Positions 8,718-16,760 of a stretch of DNA of 64,000 bases are shown in pieces. Source of the DNA: an uncultured Oscillospiraceae bacterium (lineage in GTDB: Bacteria > Bacillota > Clostridia > Oscillospirales > Oscillospiraceae). The position numbers were made by a program, and so were the translations under genes. Within the stretch, counting starts at the first letter, position 1, and every line of letters starts with the position of its first letter. Location: positions 62,001 to 126,000 of the forward strand of contig CANQYW010000001.1 in the NCBI GenBank assembly GCA_947628185.1, read 5' to 3'. The notes under the pieces were generated by a model. The model worked only from the letters and a program-made list of their open reading frames with translations. It did not search any database and was not told the DNA's origin.

Positions 8718-9971
8718 ATGTACAGCGATCTTATGGACTCCATCGGATACCTCGCGAATCTTGACCCCGCCGTGGCCGGCGCCATGAAATTGGAGTTGGG
8801 ACGTCAGAAACGCAACATCGAGCTCATAGCGTCTGAAAACTACGTCTCCCCGGCAGTCATGGCCGCCATGGGCAGCGTGCTCACAAATAAGTACGCCGAG
8901 GGCTACCCCGGCAAGCGCTATTACGGCGGCTGTGAGTACGTGGACATCGTGGAGAACCTGGCCATCGAGCGGGCCAAGGAGCTCTTCGGCGCCGCTTACG
9001 CCAACGTTCAGCCCCACTCCGGCGCGCAGGCCAACACCGCCGTCTACTTCGCGCTCCTCACCCCGGGCGACACCGTCATGGGGATGAGTCTCGCGGAAGG
9101 CGGACACCTCACCCACGGCTCCCCGGTCAACCTCTCCGGCAAGTATTTTAACTTCGTCCCCTACGGCGTCTCCGCCGAGACCGGCAGGATAGACTATGAC
9201 GCCGTCCTGGAGACCGCGCTGCGCGTCCGGCCCAAGCTCATCGTGGCCGGCGCCTCCGCGTATCCGAGGGCCATAGACTTCGCAAAATTCCGTGAGATCG
9301 CCGACGCCTCCGGCGCGTACCTCATGGTGGACATGGCGCACATCGCGGGGCTCGTGGCCGCCGGTGAGCATCAGAACCCCGTCCCCTACTGCGACGTGGT
9401 GACATCCACCACCCACAAGACCCTCCGGGGACCCAGGGGCGGACTCATCCTCTCGAGGGACCCGGAGATTGGCAAGCTCATGAACAAGGCCATCTTCCCC
9501 GGCACCCAGGGCGGCCCACTCATGCACATAATTGCCGCCAAGGCCGTCTGTTTCGGCGAGGCGCTGACTCGGGACTTCAAGGACTACCAGCACCAGATAG
9601 TTAAGAACGCCGCCGCCCTGGCCCAGGGGCTCCTCGACCGGGGGATCGATCTCGTCTCCGGCGGGACGGACAACCACCTGATGCTGGCGGACCTCAGGGG
9701 TACGGGCGTCACCGGCAAGGAGCTGGAGCGCCGCCTCGACACCGTGTATATCACCGTCAACAAGAACGCCATCCCCAACGACCCGGAGAAACCCTTCGTC
9801 ACCAGTGGCATACGCCTGGGCACCCCCGCCGTCACAACGAGGGGTTTCCGGGAGGAGGACATGCGGGAGGTGGCGGATCTCATCGCCGACACCGCCGCGG
9901 ACTACCCCGCCACCGCCGAGAGCACAAAGGAGCGCGTGAACGCCCTCTGCGCCAAGTATCCACTATATTGA
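8718..9971 (+). CDS. glyA: Serine hydroxymethyltransferase
   Basis: Transfers the hydroxymethyl carbon of serine to tetrahydrofolate, giving glycine and 5,10-methylene-THF. It uses pyridoxal phosphate and acts in the cytosol. The protein is 417 residues, the usual length. [16 protein letters not shown] and [11 protein letters not shown] are the family's N-terminal motifs, and Lys234 in [14 protein letters not shown] is the PLP-binding lysine. The ATG follows a GGGAGG site. The gene ends in a hairpin shared with the convergent FabG-like gene. High confidence from near full-length motif agreement. Confidence 0.97.
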   Translation: MYSDLMDSIGYLANLDPAVAGAMKLELGRQKRNIELIASENYVSPAVMAAMGSVLTNKYAEGYPGKRYYGGCEYVDIVENLAIERAKELFGAAYANVQPHSGAQANTAVYFALLTPGDTVMGMSLAEGGHLTHGSPVNLSGKYFNFVPYGVSAETGRIDYDAVLETALRVRPKLIVAGASAYPRAIDFAKFREIADASGAYLMVDMAHIAGLVAAGEHQNPVPYCDVVTSTTHKTLRGPRGGLILSRDPEIGKLMNKAIFPGTQGGPLMHIIAAKAVCFGEALTRDFKDYQHQIVKNAAALAQGLLDRGIDLVSGGTDNHLMLADLRGTGVTGKELERRLDTVYITVNKNAIPNDPEKPFVTSGIRLGTPAVTTRGFREEDMREVADLIADTAADYPATAESTKERVNALCAKYPLY

Positions 9972-9986
9972 CCTGTCCAAAACTGA

Positions 9987-10015
9987 GGCGGGGGACCACC
10001 CAAGGATCCCCCGCC
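9987..10015. terminator. Hairpin between convergent glyA and SDR gene
   Basis: A perfect 9-bp stem GGCGGGGGA/TCCCCCGCC (9987-9995 with 10007-10015) lies 15 bases after the glyA stop and 15 bases before the SDR stop. A short T run follows on the minus strand and a weak one on the plus strand. It probably serves both genes. Confidence 0.75.
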
Positions 10016-10030
10016 ATAATTTATACTCTT

Positions 10031-10750
10031 TTATACCGCGAAACCGCCGTCCACGCCCAGCACCTGGCCCGTTATGAACGCGGCCTCCTCGGAGCAGAGG
10101 AACCGCACGGCGGCTGCCACGTCCGAGGGCTCCCCTACGCGGCAGATGGGCGTCTCCTCCCGCAGCTCCTCCATCGTCTCGGGCGTGAGGATTGAGTTCA
10201 TGTCGGTGTCGATGACGCCGGGCGCCACGCAATTGACGGTTATGCCGGAGGGGCCCAGCTCCTTTGCGAGGGCCTTTGTGAGACCAATGAGCGCCGCCTT
10301 GGAGGCGGAGTAGGCCACCTCGCAGGAGGCGCCGCGCAGTCCCCAGACGGAGGAGACGATGACTATCCTCCCCCACTTCTCGTGTATCATGTGGGGCAAA
10401 GCGCCCTCGATGAGGTTATACGCCCCGTCCACGTTCACGGCGAAAACGCGCCGCCAGTCCTCGGGGGTGGTGTCCGTGAAAAGTTTCTGGAGGGCTACCC
10501 CCGCGTTCACCACGAGGATATCCACGTCCCCGACCTCACGATATAGTCTCTCCACCGCCGCGCGATCGGAGACGTCCGCCATGTACGCCCCACCCCCGAT
10601 CTCCGAGGCCAGGGCCTCCGCCCTATCGCGGCTTGCGAAGTAGTTTACCGCCACGCGGCAACCCGCCGCCGCAAGGGCCCTCGCGCAAGCGGCGCCGATG
10701 CCCCGGGAGGCCCCGGAGATGAGGGCCCTCCTCACATGAGTCCCATCCAT
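10031..10750 (-). CDS. SDR oxidoreductase, 3-oxoacyl-ACP reductase (FabG)-like
   Basis: A 239-residue short-chain dehydrogenase. Motifs are SGASRGIG near the N-terminus, NAGVALQKLF, catalytic Ser in VSSVWGLRG, YSASKAAL for Tyr and Lys, and GVIDTDMN followed by a C-terminal VLGVDGGF. This set is typical of FabG-like beta-ketoacyl-ACP reductases using NADPH. No other fatty acid synthesis gene is nearby, so it may be a paralogue with another substrate. Its ATG lies inside the last codons of bofA (19-base overlap) and lacks a clear Shine-Dalgarno, so translation is probably coupled to bofA. Confidence 0.82.
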   Translation of the reverse strand: MDGTHVRRALISGASRGIGAACARALAAAGCRVAVNYFASRDRAEALASEIGGGAYMADVSDRAAVERLYREVGDVDILVVNAGVALQKLFTDTTPEDWRRVFAVNVDGAYNLIEGALPHMIHEKWGRIVIVSSVWGLRGASCEVAYSASKAALIGLTKALAKELGPSGITVNCVAPGVIDTDMNSILTPETMEELREETPICRVGEPSDVAAAVRFLCSEEAAFITGQVLGVDGGFAV

Positions 10751-11049
10751 TTAAGCACCAGCAGCAGCGCCACACCCGGGATGCCGAGTATCCCCGTGAC
10801 CCCCGCGCTGAACCAGGTCACGTCAATATTGAGCCCGTACTGCGCCCCATACTTATTTATGAGCACCATGGCGACTATCCCCACCACGGTGTTGATCGCC
10901 ACTTTGATCATGAATCTCAGAGGTTTCGTGAAGATGAACACCGCGAGGACCACCAGCACTATGAGGGCTATCGTGGCCATGGTGGGGTCAAGACCCGTGA
11001 CCTCCTCGATCTTCTCTATGGCGTCATTTGCCATATCCTGCACCGGCAT
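10732..11049 (-). CDS. bofA: BofA-family inhibitor of pro-sigma-K processing
   Basis: A 105-residue integral membrane protein. Two hydrophobic segments (about 24-42 and 48-64) are followed by GVTGILGIPGVALLLVLKW, the conserved C-terminal BofA pattern. In Bacillus BofA sits in the forespore outer membrane and holds the SpoIVFB protease inactive until the right stage. The ATG follows GGAGG by 7 bases. It lies 102 bases downstream of sigK on the same strand, which supports the assignment since sigma-K is the end target of its action. The intergenic gap holds a TATAAT box (11087-11092) and a short inverted repeat TGTGAA/TTCACA (11063-11082), so bofA may also have its own promoter. SpoIVFA and SpoIVFB are not in the window. 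Confidence 0.85.
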   Translation of the reverse strand: MPVQDMANDAIEKIEEVTGLDPTMATIALIVLVVLAVFIFTKPLRFMIKVAINTVVGIVAMVLINKYGAQYGLNIDVTWFSAGVTGILGIPGVALLLVLKWMGLM

Positions 11050-11151
11050 CTATGTACCTCCTTGTGAATATTCTTGTTCACACTCAATTATAAACGATAA
11101 TTCTCAAAAATGGAAGTACTATTTTGCGCATCTGCCGGTCAGGGCAAAATA

Positions 11152-11865
11152 TCAAAGGCCCTCCCCCTCCTCAAGCTTATTTCGCAGTTTCTCAAGGGCG
11201 CGTTTCTCTATCCGGGAGACGTAGGACCTGGAGATGCCCATGGCCTCCGCCGTCTCCCGCTGGGTCAGGCGCTTGCGCCCGCCGAGGCCGTACCGGGCGG
11301 TGATTATCTCCCGCTCCCTGGGGTCCAGTATGTCCCGGACGTAACCGCGCAGCTGCATGTATATCTCCTGGGAACTCAGGCGCTCGAAGACATCGTCCTC
11401 CGCGCATACCACATCCATGAGGGAGAGGCTGTTGCCGTCCCCGTCGGCGTCTATGGAGTCGGATAGCGAGAGGTCCCCCGCGGACTTCTTCTCCCGGCGG
11501 AAGTACATGAGTATCTCGTTCTCGATGCAGCGGCTGGCGTAGGTGGCGAGCCTCACGCCCTTGTCGGGCCTATATGTGGATATGCCCTTTATGAGCCCGA
11601 TGGTACCTATGGAGATGAGGTCGTCCTGGTCCCGGGTCTTCGTGTAGTACTTCTTTATTATATGGGCGACCAATCTCAGGTTGCGCTCTATCAGTATCCC
11701 CCGCGCCTCCTCGTCGCCGGCGGCGGCCCGGTCAAGGTACTCCCGCTCCTCCTGGGCCGTCAGGGGTCTCGGGAACGAGCCCGCGGTGTTCGTCACCCGC
11801 AGCAGTAAAAACGGATATGAGAGCAGAGCGGCAAAAGTTAAAGACAGAATATGCGACACCACCAA
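11152..11865 (-). CDS. sigK: Sporulation sigma factor sigma-K (pro-form)
   Basis: A 237-residue sigma-70 family factor closest to sigma-K, which drives late mother-cell genes such as coat genes. The N-terminus has a hydrophobic pro-sequence of about 20 residues before FPRPLTAQEEREYL, where mature sigma-K sequences align. Region 2 includes NLRLVAHIIKKYY and DLISIGTIGLIKGI. Region 4 ends with ISRSYVSRIEKRALEKL, a sigma-K/E hallmark. The gene is continuous, so no skin-type element interrupts it. The likely start is TTG at 11865; GTG codons at 11862 and 11859 are alternatives, and no site has a good Shine-Dalgarno. A perfect 13-bp inverted repeat brackets the start region. bofA follows on the same strand. 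Confidence 0.93.
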   Translation of the reverse strand: MVVSHILSLTFAALLSYPFLLLRVTNTAGSFPRPLTAQEEREYLDRAAAGDEEARGILIERNLRLVAHIIKKYYTKTRDQDDLISIGTIGLIKGISTYRPDKGVRLATYASRCIENEILMYFRREKKSAGDLSLSDSIDADGDGNSLSLMDVVCAEDDVFERLSSQEIYMQLRGYVRDILDPREREIITARYGLGGRKRLTQRETAEAMGISRSYVSRIEKRALEKLRNKLEEGEGL

Positions 11866-11896
11866 TCATTCTACGTGATAACAGCATATTCTGTCT
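11842..11896 (-). repeat. 13-bp perfect inverted repeat around the sigK start
   Basis: AGACAGAATATGC at 11842-11854 is matched exactly in inverted form at 11884-11896, with 29 bases between. In the sigK mRNA this would form a 13-bp stem. The loop would hold the candidate start codons, and the 3' arm would cover roughly codons 4-8. It could be an mRNA control element or a DNA-binding palindrome. The repeat is seen directly; the function is inferred. Confidence 0.8.
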
Positions 11897-11948
11897 ATAT
11901 TTGTCCATATACTTGTTATTTTAATTTTTTGCGCCGCCTATCCGGCAC

Positions 11949-11977
11949 TTCAAATCGCGACGCAAGTATGTTATAAT
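11949..11977 (+). promoter_or_regulatory. Promoter of the rRNA methyltransferase gene
   Basis: A TATAAT -10 box (11972-11977) has TTCAAA (11949-11954) 17 bp upstream. Transcription would begin near 11984, at the first in-frame ATG. That makes this ATG unlikely as a translation start and supports ATG 12035. Confidence 0.6.
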
Positions 11978-12034
11978 CGTCCCATGCCGAAAAAAAATAG
12001 CGCGGCACAAAAACTTTGCGAGAGGTGCATATTC

Positions 12035-13231
12035 ATGCCGACAGGGAATGTGACATTAAAGAAGGGCGAGGGCCGCGCGCTCAGCGCCGGCGGGCCCTGG
12101 ATATACGATAACGAGATAGACTCCATAACCGGGGACCCCGCCGACGGGGACATCGTGGCCGTCACCGCCCACAACGGCTACGCCCTGGGGCAGGGATTTA
12201 TAAATAGGCGTTCAAAACTCACCGTACGTATGCTGACCCGGGACCCCGGGGCGGTCATAGACCGGGAGTTCATCCTCTCCCGCGTCCGGGCGGCCTGGGA
12301 GTATAGGAAACGCACGGTGGACACCTCCAGCTGCCGAATTATCTTCGGCGAGGCGGATCTTCTGCCGGGCCTCGTGGTGGACAAGTTTAGCGACGTGCTT
12401 GTGGTGCAGTCGCTCTCCTTAGGGATAGAGAGACTAAAGCCCCTGATCCTCGAATGTCTCCTCGATGTGCTCTCGGGGGACGGCATATCCGTCCGCGGCA
12501 TATATGAGCGCAGCGACGCCAAGGTCCGGGAGCAGGAGGGCCTCGCCCGCACCAAGGGTTTTCTGAGTGAGCCCTTTGATACTAAGGTGGAGATAGTTGA
12601 GAACGGCGTCAGGTTCATGGTGGACGTGGCCGAGGGGCAAAAGACCGGGTTCTTCCTTGATCAAAAGTATAACCGCCGCGCCATCCGTCCCATGTGCCAG
12701 GGTGCCAGGGTGCTCGACTGTTTCACCCACACCGGCGCCTTCGCCCTCAACGCCGCCGCGGCCGGCGCGGCGCGTGTCATCGGGGTGGACGCCTCGGAGC
12801 TCGGCGTAGCGCAGGCGGCGGAGAACGCCGCCCTCAACGGCCTCACAAACGCTGAGTTTATATGCGCGGACGTCTTTGAACTGCTGCCGGAGCTTGAGCG
12901 GAGGGGCGAGGAGTTTGACGTCATAATTCTCGACCCCCCGGCCTTCACGAAGTCCCGCAGCTCCGTCAAGAACGCCGTCAGGGGCTACCGGGAGATAAAC
13001 CAGCGGGCCATGAGGATAGTCCGGGAGGGCGGGTTCCTGGCCACCTGCTCCTGCTCCCACTTCATGACCCCCGAGCTCTTCGCCGGGGCCATCGCCCAGG
13101 CGGCGAGGGACACCCGCAAGCGCCTGAGACAGGTGGAGTTCCGCACCCAGTCCCCGGACCACCCCATACTCTGGGGCGCGGAGGACTCCTACTACTTAAA
13201 GTTCTATATTTTCCAGATCCTGAACGCTTGA
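12035..13231 (+). CDS. RlmI-like class I rRNA large-subunit methyltransferase
   Basis: SAM-dependent methyltransferase of the YccW/RlmI family, whose E. coli member makes m5C1962 in 23S rRNA. The 398-residue protein has an N-terminal PUA domain (about 1-75: LKKGEGRALSAGGPWIY). A linker with GEADLLPGLVVDKF follows, then a Rossmann methyltransferase fold. In that fold VLDCFTHTGAFAL is motif I, VIGVDAS motif II, and DVIILDPPAFTKS carries the catalytic DPPA motif. CSCSHFM supplies a cysteine near the active site. The start at 12035 is chosen because AGAGGTG lies 7 bases upstream; the ATG at 11984 overlaps the predicted transcription start. It converges with the DUF2974-like gene without any visible terminator between them. 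Confidence 0.88.
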   Translation: MPTGNVTLKKGEGRALSAGGPWIYDNEIDSITGDPADGDIVAVTAHNGYALGQGFINRRSKLTVRMLTRDPGAVIDREFILSRVRAAWEYRKRTVDTSSCRIIFGEADLLPGLVVDKFSDVLVVQSLSLGIERLKPLILECLLDVLSGDGISVRGIYERSDAKVREQEGLARTKGFLSEPFDTKVEIVENGVRFMVDVAEGQKTGFFLDQKYNRRAIRPMCQGARVLDCFTHTGAFALNAAAAGAARVIGVDASELGVAQAAENAALNGLTNAEFICADVFELLPELERRGEEFDVIILDPPAFTKSRSSVKNAVRGYREINQRAMRIVREGGFLATCSCSHFMTPELFAGAIAQAARDTRKRLRQVEFRTQSPDHPILWGAEDSYYLKFYIFQILNA

Positions 13232-14368
13232 TTAGGCTTTCTCAGTGTCGCGGCGGGAGGCCCTCTCGATGAGCGGCTCCGCGTACTTCTCCTTCGCCTC
13301 CCTACCGGCGTTGCGCAGGAGGAGTTTTATGGCCTCTATCGCCGCCTCACGGGTATCGGGGTCCATGCCGCCGATGGAGTGGACCATGCTCTTGGCGGAG
13401 TCGAACCAGTTCTCGCGCATCTCGTGGAGTGTCACGGCGTTCGTCTCGGAGAGGACAGAGTAGATGGCGCCGGCGAAACGCTCGAACTGCTCGGGCGTCA
13501 TCTCGGATATCCAGCCCTTTACCGCGGAGTCCACGAACCGGCTGCCGCCGGTGACTGTGCCCAGGTGTACGAACCGGGGACCACGGACCTCCCAAGTGTA
13601 TATATCGTGCTGATGGAGTCCGCTCTTGGTGCTGTGCACCACGGCGGACTCCTCCTCTCTCCCAAGGAGCATCCCCACCACCGAGAACTGGGGGACGAAG
13701 GTCCTGACCTTCGGATAAATCCTGCCGTACCCCTCGGAGCTCAGTACCTCCTCATAGAAACCGGGGCCGTCATAGTTATAAATAGCCTCTATCCGCCCAG
13801 ATATATCCTCCCCGCAGAAGGCCCCGGCGTACACCGCCAGGTTCCCGCCCTTTGAGTGGCCGCAGATGATGATTGAGCCCTTAATGATGTGCGAGACCTC
13901 GGTGAGGTAATCCTTCGCCATTATCTGACCGGGTATGGGGAACATGTAGGACATATTTAGGTCCTCTTTCCATCCCACGAGGGTGTTGTCCGTCCCCCGG
14001 AATAGGACGGCGTGACGCCCGTCGGAGAGCTCCAGCGTCACGGCGGCGAACTGCGTCTCCAGGGCGCTATCGAGCTTATTCGCGAAAAACGACGCCCGGA
14101 GAGGGCCAAATCTCCGGCTGCCGGCCATCTCCGCCAGGAGCACGTCGTCGGAGAGTTTCCACCGCTCGTTCTCCCGGAGGCTCTCGTCCCCCAGCGCCAG
14201 TTCCGCCAGCTCCCGGACCGTAACAGGTCCCTCCGGGAGGGGATTTTTAAAGTATTCAAATGGGATATAGGCGAACCTGGCGAGGACCGCCCCGTCCACC
14301 TCGTTGAAACCGTCGGTGTCGATGGTGATGTCGCCCCGCCAGGCGATGTAGTCCAATATGTCAGCCAT
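13232..14368 (-). CDS. DUF2974 (Mbeg1-like) alpha/beta-hydrolase
   Basis: A 378-residue protein resembling the DUF2974 family of lipase-like alpha/beta hydrolases. It begins MADILDYIAWRGDIT, typical of this family, and carries the nucleophile elbow GHSKGGNLAVYAG with Ser as the likely nucleophile. No signal peptide is visible, so it acts in the cytosol. The C-terminal third is a charged helical region. The start is ATG at 14368 because GGAGG lies 8 bases upstream; an ATG five codons earlier has no such site. Substrate unknown; a lipid or ester is a guess from fold. The following 14395-14958 gene lies upstream on the same strand, 26 bases away, so they may form an operon. Confidence 0.8.
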   Translation of the reverse strand: MADILDYIAWRGDITIDTDGFNEVDGAVLARFAYIPFEYFKNPLPEGPVTVRELAELALGDESLRENERWKLSDDVLLAEMAGSRRFGPLRASFFANKLDSALETQFAAVTLELSDGRHAVLFRGTDNTLVGWKEDLNMSYMFPIPGQIMAKDYLTEVSHIIKGSIIICGHSKGGNLAVYAGAFCGEDISGRIEAIYNYDGPGFYEEVLSSEGYGRIYPKVRTFVPQFSVVGMLLGREEESAVVHSTKSGLHQHDIYTWEVRGPRFVHLGTVTGGSRFVDSAVKGWISEMTPEQFERFAGAIYSVLSETNAVTLHEMRENWFDSAKSMVHSIGGMDPDTREAAIEAIKLLLRNAGREAKEKYAEPLIERASRRDTEKA

Positions 14369-14394
14369 ATGTCCGGCCTCCATTGATATAAATA

Positions 14395-14958
14395 TTATGA
14401 GTGGTCCCCGCCCCCATTCCGCATCACAAAGACGAACGCGGGAGGGATATTGAAACTCACCCAGGTCCTCGTCACGACCCTGAAGTGCCGTTTCAGAAGT
14501 TCCTCCTTCATGAGGGTGTACTGGAACGTCACGAAGACGCCCCCGCCGATGGCCCTCCTGGTGGCACCCAGAATGAGCTCGGATGTCTCAGCGGGCAGGG
14601 AGGAAAAAGGCAGCCCGGAGAGTATATAATCCGCCCCCTTGAGCCCGAGTCTTGCGAGGTGTTCGTTGACGTCGGCGGCGGTGCCGTTGATGAGGTACAC
14701 GTCCCCCGCGCCGGCGTACCGCTCCTGGAGGGCGGCGAAAAAAGTCTCGTTCTGCTCTATGAGCACGAGGACCGTACCGGGCCTCCTCCGGGCTATGAGT
14801 TCCCTGGTGAAGGCGCCTGTGCCGGGACCGTACTCAACTATGACCTTCGCCGAGTCAAAATCTATGGGGCTTGTCATGGCCCTGGCGAGCAGCCGGCCGC
14901 TGGGTGCCACAGCGCCTATGCGCCTGGGGTGTTTTAGAAATTCGAGTATAAAGCTCAT
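14395..14958 (-). CDS. Class I SAM methyltransferase, phospholipid N-methyltransferase-like
   Basis: A 187-residue methyltransferase. The start MSFILEFLKHPRRIGAVAPS and the SAM-binding VEYGPGTGAFTREL match the PmtA-like group of phospholipid methyltransferases related to KsgA dimethylases. VLIEQNETF supplies the acidic residue after strand 2, and DYILSGLPFSSLP sits where the catalytic loop is expected. The substrate may be phosphatidylethanolamine or another amine lipid, but this is an inference. The ATG has GGAGG 7 bases upstream. It precedes the DUF2974-like hydrolase in the same direction, so both may act on lipids. Confidence 0.75.
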   Translation of the reverse strand: MSFILEFLKHPRRIGAVAPSGRLLARAMTSPIDFDSAKVIVEYGPGTGAFTRELIARRRPGTVLVLIEQNETFFAALQERYAGAGDVYLINGTAADVNEHLARLGLKGADYILSGLPFSSLPAETSELILGATRRAIGGGVFVTFQYTLMKEELLKRHFRVVTRTWVSFNIPPAFVFVMRNGGGDHS

Positions 14959-15046
14959 ATGTGATCCTCCGTGAGAAGATTTGGACGTTGGAGCTATTAT
15001 ACTATAATTCCCATTAATTTGGCTTTTTTAAATCATTAAGTATTCA

Positions 15047-15847
15047 TTAAAGTTCACCATCGCGTCCCGATGGCTTTCGATCCGCCGCCCTGTACATGAG
15101 GGCTATCTCCCGCTCGAGGCCGCTGGGCATGCTCCTGGGTCCCCGGACGGCCCGGACGCCGTGGCGGGCGAGGACGTCCCGGCCTATTTGGGGCCCGTCG
15201 TAGATCTCCAGCACCTCCAGGCGCATCACCCTGGACATGGAGACGTTCTCGTCCGCGTACTCATAGGGGATGTTCACCTCCAGGGCGCGGCACTTATACT
15301 TTACGGCGGAGACGGGCGCGGCCTCGTAGATATACACCGTGTCGCCCACCGCCACATTACTGCTCTGTTTCCAGCGGATCACCTTGTCGGCGCTCTCCGC
15401 GATCTCGGTGTCGATGTCATAAAACTTGGGGTTCGCCGGTATGAGCCAGCTCGTTATCCTGGGTACGCCCCTCTGGGGCCTGGGTTTCGCCCGGGTGAGC
15501 TCGTAGCTCACGCCGAGGAGGGCGCGGATGTCCGCCTCGGGGACCGTACTGTCCAGAAGGACGGTTATCCAGCTGGCCCGGTTCATGTGGTAGCCGGGGA
15601 ATATGCCGATGCCGTCCCGCACCGACGCCGCGAGGACCGGGTCGCACTTTAGGTTCAGGATATCCACCCTCTCCTCCCCCGGAAGTCCCAGGCGGGACCT
15701 GGGGACGTCCATAAAGAGGGCGAACCACTTCCTGTTGCCCGTGTGGCGGAGAACCTCATAGGCCGTGGCCGTGGCGAAGGGCCTGTCGGGCTCAACGCCG
15801 TAGGCGGTCCGGGCGTAATCTATTATATTCCCGCGTACGCTCTCCAT
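15047..15847 (-). CDS. YjbR/MmcQ-like protein fused to an EVE-like (PUA-superfamily) domain
   Basis: A 266-residue protein with two parts. Residues 1-115 or so resemble MmcQ/YjbR proteins, which bind DNA-like ligands through a CyaY-like fold; examples are EVLRHTGNRKWFALFMDVPR and NLKCDPVLAASVRDG and GYHMNRASWITV. Residues from about 135 to 240 look like an EVE domain: TSWLIPANPKFYDID, then VGDTVYIYEA and AVKYKCRALEVN. EVE domains bind modified bases in other systems. I do not know a named function for this fusion. ATG at 15847 is chosen since GGGAGAG lies 6 bases upstream; a TTG six codons earlier overlaps the amidase stop. It lies 14 bases downstream of the amidase gene on the same strand. 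Confidence 0.72.
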   Translation of the reverse strand: MESVRGNIIDYARTAYGVEPDRPFATATAYEVLRHTGNRKWFALFMDVPRSRLGLPGEERVDILNLKCDPVLAASVRDGIGIFPGYHMNRASWITVLLDSTVPEADIRALLGVSYELTRAKPRPQRGVPRITSWLIPANPKFYDIDTEIAESADKVIRWKQSSNVAVGDTVYIYEAAPVSAVKYKCRALEVNIPYEYADENVSMSRVMRLEVLEIYDGPQIGRDVLARHGVRAVRGPRSMPSGLEREIALMYRAADRKPSGRDGEL

Positions 15848-15861
15848 CGCGTCTCTCCCGC

Positions 15862-16569
15862 TCAATCGTCGATCATGGCGATTATCCCCGCCACCACGGA
15901 GTCCGCCACCCGCTGCTGGTAGTCCGGGTCCTGAAGTTTCTCCCGCTCGGCGTCGTTGGACATGAAACCTATCTCCATCAGCGCCGCCGGCATAGTTGTC
16001 TCCCGGAGGACCTGGAAGTTCTCCTCCCGGACGCTGCGGACCTTTATGGAGTTGGCCTCGGCGGCCTTCAATATGAGCGTGGCGAGGCGCTGGCCCTTGG
16101 AGCTCGAATAGAAGTACCCCTCAAAGCCGCTGACGGAGAGGTCGTCCGTGAAGGAATTGCAGTGTATGCTGACAAAAAGCTCCGCGCCGGCCTCGTTCGC
16201 TATCCGGCACCGGTCGGCGAGCTCCACGTCCACGTCCCCGTCTCTCACAAGTACAACGGTGACGCCGAGATCTTTGAGTCCCGCCTCTATCTTCTCCGTC
16301 ACCGCGAGGGTGATCTCCTTCTCCATGACGCCGCCGAACTCACACCCCGGCTGTACGCCCCCGTGGCCCGCATCCAGGGCCACGATGTGGCCGCTGTAGT
16401 CCCCGGAGGGGTTGAGATCCACTGGTCTCGACCTCCTGGAGCCTATGTAGAACACCACCGCCGCGGCGACGGCGAATAGGACGACGAACGCCGCGAGGCG
16501 CAGCGCCGTCCGCCTGTCCCCGGGCCCCCGGCTATTCCGCGGGGGCGCTTTTTTTGTCTCAGTATCCAT
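15862..16569 (-). CDS. N-acetylmuramoyl-L-alanine amidase (Amidase_3), CwlD-like
   Basis: Zinc amidase that cuts the bond between MurNAc and the stem peptide. The 235-residue protein has a cytoplasmic basic N-terminus, one membrane segment (about 25-43) and an Amidase_3 domain. Zinc ligands are His in LDAGHGG, Glu in VMEKEITL and His in VSIHCNS. The catalytic Glu is in ALMEIGFMSN. The size and single anchor match CwlD, which makes muramic lactam in spore cortex; other cell wall amidases share the fold, so the spore role is inferred. ATG at 16569 has AGAGGT upstream and replaces an ATG 16 codons earlier. The YjbR-EVE gene follows closely. Confidence 0.85.
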   Translation of the reverse strand: MDTETKKAPPRNSRGPGDRRTALRLAAFVVLFAVAAAVVFYIGSRRSRPVDLNPSGDYSGHIVALDAGHGGVQPGCEFGGVMEKEITLAVTEKIEAGLKDLGVTVVLVRDGDVDVELADRCRIANEAGAELFVSIHCNSFTDDLSVSGFEGYFYSSSKGQRLATLILKAAEANSIKVRSVREENFQVLRETTMPAALMEIGFMSNDAEREKLQDPDYQQRVADSVVAGIIAMIDD

Positions 16570-16702
16570 TTTTCTACCTCTATCCCGTTTGTCTATACTA
16601 CCTTTATACCACATCACAGGGTAAAATGCAATATTGGGGCCCTTTAAGATTTCGTGAACGCCGGGTCCGGCAAAGTAAATCTAAGCTAAATCCATAGAAC
16701 TA

Positions 16703-16731
16703 TTGACTTTTTAACGAAAGAGGTCTATTCT
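16703..16731 (+). promoter_or_regulatory. Promoter of the feoB operon
   Basis: TTGACT (16703-16708) and TATTCT (16726-16731) are 17 bp apart, 30 bases before the feoB ATG. I looked for a Fur or DtxR-type palindrome over this region and saw no convincing one, so how iron controls it is open. Confidence 0.72.
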
Positions 16732-16760
16732 ATCCACGTAAAAAAGAGGGATGAGATTTT

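Noticed and set aside
7797..9677. Long open frame on the minus strand (626 codons)
   Set aside because: It lies antisense to the DegV and glyA genes, which have full family motifs and ribosome sites. High GC leaves such shadow frames open; it has no family motif.
11152..11865. skin-like element in sigK
   Set aside because: The sigK frame is continuous from pro-sequence to region 4 with no recombinase gene nearby.
11984..12034. ATG at 11984 as the start of the RlmI-like gene
   Set aside because: It falls at the expected transcription start (TATAAT at 11972-11977), without a ribosome site; ATG 12035 has AGAGGTG at the right distance.
16618..16760. Fur or DtxR box before feoB
   Set aside because: CTAAGCTAAA at 16681-16690 has weak likeness to half of a DtxR site but no second half is seen.
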